Positions 17,508 through 25,735 of a stretch of DNA of 42,894 nucleotides are shown piece after piece. The stretch is from Verrucomicrobiaceae bacterium. Lineage in GTDB: Bacteria; Verrucomicrobiota; Verrucomicrobiia; Verrucomicrobiales; Verrucomicrobiaceae. The stretch spans positions 1-42,894 of the forward strand of contig JARXAL010000111.1 in assembly GCA_029865835.1 (NCBI GenBank). Reading direction: 5' to 3'. The notes beneath the pieces are model-generated. The model was not told the origin of the DNA. It ran no database searches and saw only the letters and a list, made by a program, of their open reading frames with translations. The translations under genes were made by a program, and so were the position numbers. Within the stretch, counting starts at the first letter, position 1, and each line of letters opens with the position of its first letter.

Positions 17508-18554
17508 ATGTCACTTTTTCGCTGTCGCCTGCGGTCCTCCATTCTTGCCTTACTGGTTACATGGTGCGCTACAGCCTGCCTACCAGATGGAGCCAGCACA
17601 GTACCGCTTTCCCCGCATCAAGCAAAGAAACAGACTCGACGCGTGGTTTGCCTCTTTTCAGACGCCCGAATGCCTTTCCAAAGAGCCCAAGCCCAATTCT
17701 TGAACCTGCTCGACGCTCAAGATGCCGATCACGAACTCGTTATGGAGGACGCCCAGGGAAGCTCCAGCCACCAATTCAATCAGATCGAAGCACTCCTGGC
17801 GGCACCTCCAGCCGTTCTTTTGCTCCAACCAACCGATCTCCAGTCAATTTCCCCTTCTCTGACCAATCTCAAAAACGCCGGAACTCGCATCATCATCGTC
17901 GACCCGCCATCCAAAGTGAAATCTTCGTCGGAAATCGAAGCCATCTTTGCCTGCGACCCCAGAGAAATCGGGCGCACCGCCGCAAAAATCGCGCTGAATG
18001 CCCTCTCAAAGCGGGCTGGCGATCGCGGCGACTCCATCCCAAAGGGTAGAATTCTAGAAATTCGGGGAACCGATGAGTCAGCGTGGTCTTCCGCAGTTCA
18101 TGCCGGATTCGCCGAAGGGCTAACGCCAAACACTTCGATCATTCTCGTCCACGATACCCCCGCAGACTGGACCTCCGCCAACGTCCAACCTCGATACGCA
18201 GAGGCGCTTCGCCTCCAAAAATCCATCGATGTGGTCTTCGCCCACGACGACTTTCTAGCCCAGGCCGCCCATCTTGCGGCAACTGCGGCCGGCACACGAG
18301 ATGACACTCTAATCATCGGCATCAACGGATTTGCAGGCGCTGAAGGCGGTTTGGAAATGATGCGACGCAATGAAATTGACGCCACCATCCAACGTCCCTT
18401 CCTCGTCGACGCAGCCTGGCAGCACCTTCGGCAACCACCAACTTCCAACCCCACCACCGAAGCCCAAGTTAAACCACGCGCCATCGTCCCATCCGATTTG
18501 GATCAATCCGCAGTTCTTGACTCGAACCAATCGAAAAATTCCCCAGACAAGTAG
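17508..18554 (+). CDS. Periplasmic sugar-binding-like lipoprotein (Peripla_BP_4 type)
   Basis: 348 residues from ATG 17508; the track's TTG at 17457 would place 17 extra residues before the signal peptide. The N-terminus is basic, then hydrophobic, then ends in TWCATAC, a probable lipobox, so the protein is likely a lipoprotein. The rest follows the type I periplasmic binding fold of ribose-binding proteins and LacI: VVCLFSDARMPFQRAQ at the start, AAPPAVLLLQPTD, TRIIIVDPPS, GRILEIRGTDESAWSSAVHAGFAEGL, DVVFAHDDFLAQAA and LIIGINGFAGAEGGLEMM. No ABC permease or ATPase is nearby, so it may serve a distant transporter or act as a sensor. The ligand is unknown. Confidence 0.75.
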   Translation: MSLFRCRLRSSILALLVTWCATACLPDGASTVPLSPHQAKKQTRRVVCLFSDARMPFQRAQAQFLNLLDAQDADHELVMEDAQGSSSHQFNQIEALLAAPPAVLLLQPTDLQSISPSLTNLKNAGTRIIIVDPPSKVKSSSEIEAIFACDPREIGRTAAKIALNALSKRAGDRGDSIPKGRILEIRGTDESAWSSAVHAGFAEGLTPNTSIILVHDTPADWTSANVQPRYAEALRLQKSIDVVFAHDDFLAQAAHLAATAAGTRDDTLIIGINGFAGAEGGLEMMRRNEIDATIQRPFLVDAAWQHLRQPPTSNPTTEAQVKPRAIVPSDLDQSAVLDSNQSKNSPDK

Positions 18555-18772
18555 CGCCTTGTCCAAATCAGTCGCGAAACCAGCGCGCTGTCTCCCTGAT
18601 TCCAACTGGTCTCCCTCGGAGAGGCGCTCGCCTCATCCAACTCGAACCAGATGACATTATTCTGACACTTACATGACTTTATTATTACAAAAGTGAGACT
18701 CAGATTCTCAATTCTGAATTGATCGAAACCTTCGATAGGTTTATTCTTTCCATAACTTTCACATTTTTGGTT

Positions 18773-19384
18773 ATGTGCCTTCCCTCTCACCTCCCAAACA
18801 TTCTCTCGTTCGCGGGTGTGGTGGTTTGCTCATTCAGCCTCGCCTCCCCTTGGGCGACCGCCCAATCCTTCGCTACACCCCTGCCTCGCAATGCAGTTTA
18901 TCAAGGACGCCCCACTCCAAATCAGTTGAGACCGCAGTCCGCTCCCGTCCAACACTCCTCCCAAGCCCCCCCCTACGCCCTCCGCTTCGACGGGCGCTAC
19001 GCCGAAGTTCCCATCACCTTTCCCCGTCCCATTCTTCACGCGGTTTATGCCGCCAACACCCTCCAAGGCAAGCCCTACAGAATGGGCGGCGGACACTCTC
19101 GCCTTTACGATTCGGCCTACGACTGCTCTGGCTCAATTTCATACATTCTCTTCCACTCCGGCCTTTTGCGCTCCCCCCTGAGTTCAAAAGAATTCGCCAA
19201 CTATGGCCAGCCCGGACCTGGCCGATTCATCACGATCTATGTCAAACCAGGCGACCACGTCTTCCTTACCATTTGTGGCCTCCGACTCGACACAACAGGT
19301 GGTCGGGAAGGCGAAGGACCTCGCTGGAGACCCAAACCGCGTTCCACCGACGGTTTCATTACCCGACATCCCCCTGGACTGTAA
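18773..19384 (+). CDS. NlpC/P60-like cell-wall peptidase, exported
   Basis: 203 residues from ATG 18773, which leads straight into a signal peptide ending near WATAQS; the track's TTG at 18719 adds 18 residues. A proline-rich linker follows. The catalytic region contains YDCSGSISYILFHSGLL, where the cysteine before SGS fits the NlpC/P60 nucleophile, and GDHVFLTI, where the histidine fits the second catalytic residue. The C-terminal block GPRWRPKPRSTDGFITRHP is typical of a subgroup of these hydrolases. It probably cleaves peptidoglycan stem peptides in the periplasm. It is monocistronic as far as can be seen. Confidence 0.7.
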   Translation: MCLPSHLPNILSFAGVVVCSFSLASPWATAQSFATPLPRNAVYQGRPTPNQLRPQSAPVQHSSQAPPYALRFDGRYAEVPITFPRPILHAVYAANTLQGKPYRMGGGHSRLYDSAYDCSGSISYILFHSGLLRSPLSSKEFANYGQPGPGRFITIYVKPGDHVFLTICGLRLDTTGGREGEGPRWRPKPRSTDGFITRHPPGL

Positions 19385-19666
19385 TCCTCCGACCCCGCAA
19401 TCGAGCCACCTCCAAAGTCCCTTTCCCAAAACTGTTTTTAACGCATGAAAAAGATCTCCCCCTCATCTTCCTCGATCAGATCGGAAAACATCGCCTTTCC
19501 TGGACTGCTCAAAAGCCGACTGCCTGCCTTTGGGACGGGTTACAGACAGTTCGCCAGCGGAAGCATCGACCTGAACCCTACCCCACGGCCCGCTCACTGC
19601 CACCCACTTCGTGAACCGCAACACCCGCCGCAGCCATAGACCGAAAAACTTCTGCTTCACCAGCAA
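19385..19666. other. Intergenic region, no supported gene
   Basis: Two track ORFs of 64 (+, 19445-19639) and 67 (-, 19463-19666) residues cover the interval on opposite strands. The minus one opens right after the stop of the GT81-like gene, but neither has a recognisable motif or a ribosome binding site. I leave both out. Confidence 0.4.
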
Positions 19667-20884
19667 TCAAAGAACAATCGCCGCTCCCCGCAACCGCTCC
19701 CTCAATTCAGGCGACTTCTCCAGTAGCCCCCTCACCGCAGGCCGCATCCCCGGAACTTCGACCGCCCCGGTTGCCTGATGCCCCAAAACCAACCTCTCAA
19801 GTGCCTCCGAAAACGCCGTCACCGCCGCTTGCTCTTCCGCGCGATCATAAACCAGCCCGTTGATCAAACTCACGTGCTCATACCGCCGCAACCACTCCTG
19901 CGCCCGCTCTTGATAGCGCGGCAACACCACTCTCATCAGCGCCTCTCCACCTCGCGAATCCGCATGCTTAAGCACCTGATAGACCATGCAACGCGCCACT
20001 TCCATCGCGGCTGAGATCAGCCCCTCCTCACGCTCGCCCGGTTCCATCCTCCGATGCCGATGCTCAAAATGAAACCCCATGTCCACCTGACACATCCGCT
20101 CGACAGGCAAAATCCGATGGGCCTCCGCTAAAATCGCAATTTCCAATCCCCATCCCGACGGTATCTCAAACGCTCCCAACGTCTTCATATCCCCACCGAA
20201 CTCTCCGGACAGCGGATATCGAAACGATTGCAGGTGCTCAATCAATGGCTGCAACCCAAGCACATCCGCGAACGCCTGGATTAACGGAAAACACAACAGT
20301 CGAGTCACACGCCCGTAAAGCCGGTCCGACACCCGACTGTAGTATCCCTTTGCGAATCGATACCCCATCTGTGGATGCAGCAACGGCAGACACAACTTCC
20401 ACAGCAGCCCTCTCGTGTAATTCAAAATATCAGTGTCATGGCTAACCACCAAACCCTCATGCCCACTCGCCTCCAACCACGCCAATCCCATCCAAATGTT
20501 TGACCCCTTCCCCTCCATGTAAGCAGGGCATCCCAAAGCCTCCATTTCCCTCCAAATGTCAAGCAACTCCGGCCCATCATTCCATAGCAAACAGGCAGGC
20601 TTACCCCGCAAATGACGCTTCAGAAACTCAATCGCTACCTCGCACTCCGCACCCCTCATTTGATTCATCGTAACGACCACCTGTCCCACATACTCCACCT
20701 GCGATACCTCTTCCAAGATCTGCGGGAAAGCCGGCCGTTCACACTCGATAAAAAGCGCAGGCAACAATAGCGCCACAGGCTTCTCCTTCGCCCAGTTCAC
20801 CAAGTTCACATCCGCCACACCGTCCTGAGCCGATGCCAAGTGATGCAAAGTCGGTAACTTAGGATGTTGATGAAAATCTGCCAT
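19667..20884 (-). CDS. GT81-like glycosyltransferase (glucosyl-3-phosphoglycerate synthase type)
   Basis: 405 residues from ATG 20884. The nucleotide-sugar fold is marked by VVSHDTDI, where DTD at 150-152 is the metal-binding DxD motif. The later block PLSGEFGGDMKTLGAFEIPSG followed by WGLEIAIL is the pattern seen in GpgS-type enzymes of family GT81, which make glucosyl-3-phosphoglycerate. The typical family member is shorter (about 320-340), so the C-terminal 80 residues here are an extension. The product could be a compatible-solute precursor or another glycolipid head group; the acceptor is not determined. PssA lies upstream on the same strand with a 77-base gap. Confidence 0.65.
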   Translation of the reverse strand: MADFHQHPKLPTLHHLASAQDGVADVNLVNWAKEKPVALLLPALFIECERPAFPQILEEVSQVEYVGQVVVTMNQMRGAECEVAIEFLKRHLRGKPACLLWNDGPELLDIWREMEALGCPAYMEGKGSNIWMGLAWLEASGHEGLVVSHDTDILNYTRGLLWKLCLPLLHPQMGYRFAKGYYSRVSDRLYGRVTRLLCFPLIQAFADVLGLQPLIEHLQSFRYPLSGEFGGDMKTLGAFEIPSGWGLEIAILAEAHRILPVERMCQVDMGFHFEHRHRRMEPGEREEGLISAAMEVARCMVYQVLKHADSRGGEALMRVVLPRYQERAQEWLRRYEHVSLINGLVYDRAEEQAAVTAFSEALERLVLGHQATGAVEVPGMRPAVRGLLEKSPELRERLRGAAIVL

Positions 20885-20961
20885 GAATTCAATCCCAACT
20901 CACCACAGTTCCACCTCTCTTGGCAAGCATTGACATTTCATTCCTCAATCCACGCCACTTC

Positions 20962-21822
20962 TTACAATCCCGCACTCACCCTGGCCTGTTCTTCCGGCTC
21001 CATTTTTTCAACCGTCCCCTCAGCAATTCTCTCCTCTTCCGGCTCCTCCAACTCAATCTCAATTTGCTGCCGCATCCGCCTCGAAACCCAGGGCCGGACC
21101 AAACCATAAAGCAGATAACTCACAAAAAACACCGCCGGTGTCCACTGCCAGTTGTTCACCGAAAACCACACCACCAAAATCGTCACAATCACCGCCGGAA
21201 GCGACCGCCGAGTCCTCCAGTTCACAGACTTGAAACTCGGATACTCAATATCGCTCACCATCAAAAACGACAGCATCACCATCAGCACCGCCAATCCATA
21301 CTTCCACGGCCCCAATTCCTTGTTCCCCTCCTCCATCCACAACAACAAAAGGGTAATCGACGAAATCACCCCCGCCGCTGCCGGTATCGGACATCCCCGG
21401 AAACTCTTCGAACTGCTGTGCTCATCCATCGCCGCCAAACAATTGAACCGAGCCAATCGAACCGCTCCACACACCAAGTAGGCCGCCGCAATCAAAGACC
21501 CCACTCCAGCAGGCTTCGTGATCCCGGAAAGCACAATGTCATGCACCAACAATGCAGGAGCGATCCCAAATGAAACAATGTCTGCCAGCGAGTCCAGCTC
21601 CCGCCCGAACGGACTCTCCTGCCCGCCCAATCGCGCCAGTCGTCCATCCAACACATCAAACAAACACGCCGCCAGGATCGCAAGAATGGCGTAATGATAG
21701 TGAATCGTCACCTCCCCCGCTCGACCTTGAAAAATCTGCAATATCGCCACAAAGCCAGCCAAAATATTGCCCGCCGTCATCATTGTCGGCAGCAGGTAAA
21801 TGCGGGGTTCTCGAAAAGCCAT
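20962..21822 (-). CDS. pssA: CDP-diacylglycerol-serine O-phosphatidyltransferase
   Basis: Integral membrane CDP-alcohol phosphatidyltransferase that makes phosphatidylserine, the precursor of phosphatidylethanolamine. The family motif D-x2-DG-x2-AR-x8-G-x3-D-x3-D is complete from D56 to D81 (DVLDGRLAR, then GRELDSLAD). About seven hydrophobic segments follow, and the opening LLPTMMTAGNILAG is characteristic of the PssA subgroup. The C-terminus is an acidic tail (ELEEPEEE). ATG at 21822. The M3 peptidase is divergently transcribed from 145 bases away. Confidence 0.88.
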   Translation of the reverse strand: MAFREPRIYLLPTMMTAGNILAGFVAILQIFQGRAGEVTIHYHYAILAILAACLFDVLDGRLARLGGQESPFGRELDSLADIVSFGIAPALLVHDIVLSGITKPAGVGSLIAAAYLVCGAVRLARFNCLAAMDEHSSSKSFRGCPIPAAAGVISSITLLLLWMEEGNKELGPWKYGLAVLMVMLSFLMVSDIEYPSFKSVNWRTRRSLPAVIVTILVVWFSVNNWQWTPAVFFVSYLLYGLVRPWVSRRMRQQIEIELEEPEEERIAEGTVEKMEPEEQARVSAGL

Positions 21823-21966
21823 GGACGATCAGTATAAGTGCCTTCTCGGAAAACGGAAGTCCGGAAATCCATTCTCTCCCAATCCGACTTTCCCCTTTCC
21901 ACCGCCCTCGAAACCGCCATCTTGCCGAACCCACTCGATTTGTTTCGCCAGACACACCCCCCTCAC

Positions 21967-24087
21967 ATGACGCATCCGTTCCTCACCTCCGACTTCCAAA
22001 TCCGCTGGTCCACTCTCAAAGCTGACGCCATCCAGTCCGATATCTCGTCTGCTCTAGGGCAAGCCACCGCCGCGATCGACTCGTTTTTGACCCAGGACCG
22101 TGGCCGCATGACCTTCGAAAGCGTTGTCCTGGCCCTCGACGAAACCACTCGCCCCCTCAATGAAGCTTGGGGTCTGGTCAACCACCTCGATGCCCTCTGC
22201 AATAACCCCGCCCTGCGCGAGGCCCAGAACGCCATGCTCCCGGCCGTCTCTGCCTTTTTTGCGAAAATCCCCCTCAACCCCCACATCTGGGACCTCCTCC
22301 TCACCTACAGCAAAACAGACGAAGCCAAAGCCCTCACCGGTATCCGCCGCCGCGCCCTCGACGAAACCATGGAAAGCTTCCGCCAGCATGGCGCGGAGCT
22401 CCATCCCGATAAAAAGTCTCGCCTCGAACAAATCGAATCCGAACTCTCAAAAATCACCCAAAAGTACTCCGAGAACGTCCTCGATTCCACCAACGCCTGG
22501 GATCTGATCATCGACGACCCCACACGCCTCAAGGGCCTCCCCCAAAGCGCCATCGATGCCGCCCGTCAGGGGGCAGAAGCCAAAAACCTAGGCACCCCGG
22601 AAGCCCCCCAATTCCGCTTCACCCTCAAAGCCCCCTCGCTCATCCCCGTTCTCGAATACCTCGAAGACGAAGACATCCGCCAGCAAGTCTGGCAGGCCTC
22701 CACCCGCATCGGCAACAGCGAAACCCACGACAATACCCCTCTCGTTTGGCAGATCCTCGCTCTCCGACACGAAAAAGCCCGCCTCCTAGGCCAGGAGCAT
22801 TTCGCAGATCAAGTCCTCCAACAGCGCATGGCGCGCACCGGTCGCGCCGCTCTGAAATTCATCGACGACCTCCACGAACGCATCCGCCCAGCCTTCGAAA
22901 AAGAAACCATTCAACTCCAGGAGTTCCGCGCCGATGCCCAACACCGCGCTCCAGACCTCTTCGAACCTTGGCAACTGGCCTTCTGGGCCGAAAAACAACG
23001 CCGCGCCGAATACGACTTCGACCCCGAAGAACTCCGCCCCTGGTTCCCCCTTGATCAAGTCCTCGCTGGCATGTTCCACCTCGCCGAGCGCGTCTTCAAT
23101 CTTTCCATCACCCCCCGTGATACCGTTTTCATCTCCCCCGAAACCGATTCCCCTCCCACCGTCAGCACTCGCCCAAATGACGAAGGCCCCGTCGAGGTCT
23201 GGCACCCCTCCGTCAAACTTTACGAAGTCCGGAACGAAAAAGGCACCCACATCGGCTCCTTCTACGCCGACTGGCATCCGCGCGACTCCAAACGCGGCGG
23301 TGCCTGGATGAACTACCTCAAAATGGGCCTTCCTCCCGCCAATGGCGAGGATCGCCGCCTCCACCTCGGCCTCATCTGCGGCAACATGACTCCGCCGCTC
23401 GATGGCAAACCCGCTCTTCTCACCCACGATGAAGTCTGCACCGTGTTTCATGAATTCGGCCACCTCCTTCACCAACTCTGTGGTAACGTCGAAATTCCAT
23501 CACTCAATGGCGTCAGCGTCTATTGGGACTTCGTCGAACTTCCCTCCCAAATCATGGAGAACTTCTGCTGGGAACGCGAAAGCCTGGACCTCTTCGCTCG
23601 CCATTTCGAATCCGGCGATCCAGTTCCAAGTCGTCTCTTCAAAAAACTCATCGCAGCCCGGAACTTCCGCTCTGCCAGCGCCATGATGCGCCAACTCGCC
23701 TTCGGCAAGCTCGACCTCGAACTGCACATGAATCCGCCTTCCGAGGCCAACCAGGATCTCGACGCCCTATCCCGCCGCCTTCTCTCCGGCTACCTCATGC
23801 CCTTGAAGACCGAGCCTCCAACGCTCCTCCGCCGCTTCGGTCACCTGTTCAGCAATCCCGTCGGTTACGCAGCCGGTTACTACAGCTACAAATGGGCCGA
23901 AGTGCTTGATGCCGACGCCTTCACTCGATTCCAAAAAGAAGGCGTTCTCAACCCTCAAGTCGGCCGCGACTTCCGGGACAAAATCCTCTCCCGGGGCAAT
24001 TCCGAAGACCCCGCCCAACTGTTCCGCGACTTCATGGGCAGAGATCCCGAACCCCTCGCCCTTCTGATCCGCAGCGGCCTCGCTTAG
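21967..24087 (+). CDS. M3-family oligopeptidase (oligopeptidase A-like)
   Basis: 706 residues from ATG 21967; the track's start at 21838 adds 43 residues lying in the intergenic region. A zinc metallopeptidase of the thimet/oligopeptidase A family that degrades short peptides in the cytoplasm. The zinc motif HEFGH is at 495-499 within FHEFGHLLHQL, with the downstream glutamate region DFVELPSQIMENF and the late GYYSYKWAEVLDADAF block conserved in the family. No signal peptide. Length is normal for PrlC/OpdA (about 680). Confidence 0.9.
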   Translation: MTHPFLTSDFQIRWSTLKADAIQSDISSALGQATAAIDSFLTQDRGRMTFESVVLALDETTRPLNEAWGLVNHLDALCNNPALREAQNAMLPAVSAFFAKIPLNPHIWDLLLTYSKTDEAKALTGIRRRALDETMESFRQHGAELHPDKKSRLEQIESELSKITQKYSENVLDSTNAWDLIIDDPTRLKGLPQSAIDAARQGAEAKNLGTPEAPQFRFTLKAPSLIPVLEYLEDEDIRQQVWQASTRIGNSETHDNTPLVWQILALRHEKARLLGQEHFADQVLQQRMARTGRAALKFIDDLHERIRPAFEKETIQLQEFRADAQHRAPDLFEPWQLAFWAEKQRRAEYDFDPEELRPWFPLDQVLAGMFHLAERVFNLSITPRDTVFISPETDSPPTVSTRPNDEGPVEVWHPSVKLYEVRNEKGTHIGSFYADWHPRDSKRGGAWMNYLKMGLPPANGEDRRLHLGLICGNMTPPLDGKPALLTHDEVCTVFHEFGHLLHQLCGNVEIPSLNGVSVYWDFVELPSQIMENFCWERESLDLFARHFESGDPVPSRLFKKLIAARNFRSASAMMRQLAFGKLDLELHMNPPSEANQDLDALSRRLLSGYLMPLKTEPPTLLRRFGHLFSNPVGYAAGYYSYKWAEVLDADAFTRFQKEGVLNPQVGRDFRDKILSRGNSEDPAQLFRDFMGRDPEPLALLIRSGLA

Positions 24088-24121
24088 TCCCAATTTCCTA
24101 AGCGTCCCTTATGTGACAAAT

Positions 24122-24142
24122 GTGACGAAATTGAAACGTCAC
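24122..24142. promoter_or_regulatory. GTGACG/CGTCAC dyad upstream of the histone-like gene
   Basis: GTGACG at 24122-24127 and CGTCAC at 24137-24142 are perfect inverted repeats separated by AAATTGAAA. An extra half-site-like TGTGACA lies just upstream. The shape fits a dimeric repressor or activator site 57 bases before the ATG at 24199. Confidence 0.4.
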
Positions 24143-24198
24143 TTGACCTTGACAGGCTTCCCAGCCCACCATGGCGTCGAAATCAACCGACACACGCC

Positions 24199-24576
24199 AT
24201 GGAAATTCACCTCGATAAAGCACGCAAGCTCATTGACCAGCTTGAAAAGACCCTCAACGAAACTGCAAGCCAAACCAATTCCGCGCGCGAGTTGCTAGGC
24301 CAATGGCTCACTAAAGGCGAAGCCACTCTCCGCACCAAAAGCGCTGCCGCTCTCAAACAAGTTCGCAAACGCGCCGACCGCTTCACCGAAGCGCTGACCG
24401 AACTCGAAAAAAACATCAGCAAGTCTCTCGACAAACTGACCGAACAAGTCGCCGGCAAGCCAACCCCTGCTCCAAAAAAGCTCGCCATCAAAAAACCCGC
24501 CAAAAAGGCCACCAAAAAAGCCGCTAAACCTGCTCCCAAACCCGCAGCGAAGAAAGCGCCCGCCAAAAAGAAGTAA
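24199..24576 (+). CDS. Histone H1-like / AlgP-type lysine-rich protein
   Basis: 125 residues. The first 85 form amphipathic, coiled-coil-prone helix (LDKARKLIDQLEKTL, LTELEKNISKSLDKL). The last 40 are a disordered basic tail built from KKPAKK, KKAAKP and KPAAKK units. Such tails are known from bacterial histone H1-like and AlgP proteins that bind DNA nonspecifically. A nucleoid role is inferred from composition; a phasin-like or polyphosphate-binding role is possible. ATG at 24199. Confidence 0.65.
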   Translation: MEIHLDKARKLIDQLEKTLNETASQTNSARELLGQWLTKGEATLRTKSAAALKQVRKRADRFTEALTELEKNISKSLDKLTEQVAGKPTPAPKKLAIKKPAKKATKKAAKPAPKPAAKKAPAKKK

Positions 24577-24843
24577 CCTGTGCACACTTCCGGGAAAGAT
24601 CGCTCCGTCGGGACAAGAAGGAGCCGTAAGGCAAGGTTGAGAAAATGGACAAAGGACCATCTGCCTTCCGAATGGCTCTCGCCACGCCCTTGACTCGTTC
24701 CAGCGCCCATCGGTAGCATTCCCGTAAACGGATCCAGCTCGGATCAGGAGAACTTCGGTTTTCAGGTTGCAAGCTGCCTTTTTCAAAGGCAAAACTCCCA
24801 TCGCGAACTTCAACGGACGTTTCGCCCCTCACCCCGGCACCTC

Positions 24844-25566
24844 ATGCAATTTGTTTTTCCTACAAACCTAGACCTAGGCCACGAACACAGCGAAGGGTTC
24901 CACCAAGACCTCCTCCGCGGCCTCACCCACAAGTTAAACAATCTCCTCGCCGTCATCCAAGGCTTCAGCAGTCTGATCCTCATGACCGATGATCTTGACG
25001 CCGGCGTCGCTGAGAACATGCAGCACATCCGCGAGGCCTCCGTAGGTGTCTCCGGCCTCAGCGAACGCATCCGGGCAGCCGGCGGTTGCGCCAAAGTCTC
25101 CCCCCAATCTCTCAACCTGAACGAATACCTCGGTATGGTCGAGACAAGCCTCGCCGAACCTTTCAACAAAGCCGGTGTCTCATTCGAAATGGACATCCAA
25201 CCTGGCCTCCCGCTTGTCCACGTTGACCCCGCTCGACTCAAAGAAATCCTCATAGAACTCCTTCGCAACGCTGCTGAAGCATGTCAAAAGACCGGCGGCC
25301 GCGCCATGCTCAAAGTCTGCGGCCCCGGCGTCATCACTCCAGAATCCGAGCGCAGAGTCGACATCCTCGTCAGCAATACCGGCTCTCAAATCCCCCAAGA
25401 AAAACTCGCCGAAGTCTTCCGCCCCTTCCACGGCACCAAAAACAGCAACCACCTCGGACTCGGTCTCACGATCGCGACCATGCTCGCCCATCAACTCAAG
25501 ATTCAGGTCGGCGTCGCCTCGGAAAACAACACCACCACTTTCTGGTTGAGTTGCCCAGCCGCTTAG
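24844..25566 (+). CDS. Soluble NtrB-like histidine kinase without sensor domain
   Basis: 240 residues with no membrane segment and no PAS or other input domain. The H-box GLTHKLNNLLAVIQGF carries the phosphorylatable H29 in the HxxNN context of NtrB-like kinases. The ATP-binding domain has an N-box LIELLRNAAEAC (N142) and a G2 box HLGLGLTIA (205-208). The G1 box reads SNTGSQIP at 177-184, with N where most kinases have D. No response regulator is adjacent; the nearest is the NtrC-type protein at 4880, itself without a partner. The gap before zwf (169 bases) makes a shared operon uncertain. Confidence 0.75.
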   Translation: MQFVFPTNLDLGHEHSEGFHQDLLRGLTHKLNNLLAVIQGFSSLILMTDDLDAGVAENMQHIREASVGVSGLSERIRAAGGCAKVSPQSLNLNEYLGMVETSLAEPFNKAGVSFEMDIQPGLPLVHVDPARLKEILIELLRNAAEACQKTGGRAMLKVCGPGVITPESERRVDILVSNTGSQIPQEKLAEVFRPFHGTKNSNHLGLGLTIATMLAHQLKIQVGVASENNTTTFWLSCPAA

Positions 25567-25591
25567 CAGAGCGGCCAGCCACTTCCCAATA

Positions 25592-25637
25592 CTTCGTTGA
25601 ACGAAGGCCTTCGCGAATTCATCTCACGGATGAATTC
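25592..25637. repeat. Cluster of palindromes between kinase and zwf
   Basis: CTTCG/CGAAG at 25592-25606, the palindrome CGAAGGCCTTCG at 25602-25613 and the perfect 9-bp inverted repeat GAATTCATC/GATGAATTC at 25615-25637 follow each other without gap. It could fold as an RNA hairpin array or bind regulators upstream of zwf. Confidence 0.55.
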
Positions 25638-25735
25638 TCCTCATCATCTCGACCGCTGCCGCCCTTGCTTCGTAAGGCAATGCCAGTATCCTGAACGCAC
25701 CCCGCAGTTCAAAATCCCCAAATAGAAAAACTCTC

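Noticed and set aside
19463-19666. 67-residue minus-strand ORF downstream of the GT81-like gene
   Set aside because: Starts at a TTG immediately after the previous stop, no motif and no ribosome binding site.
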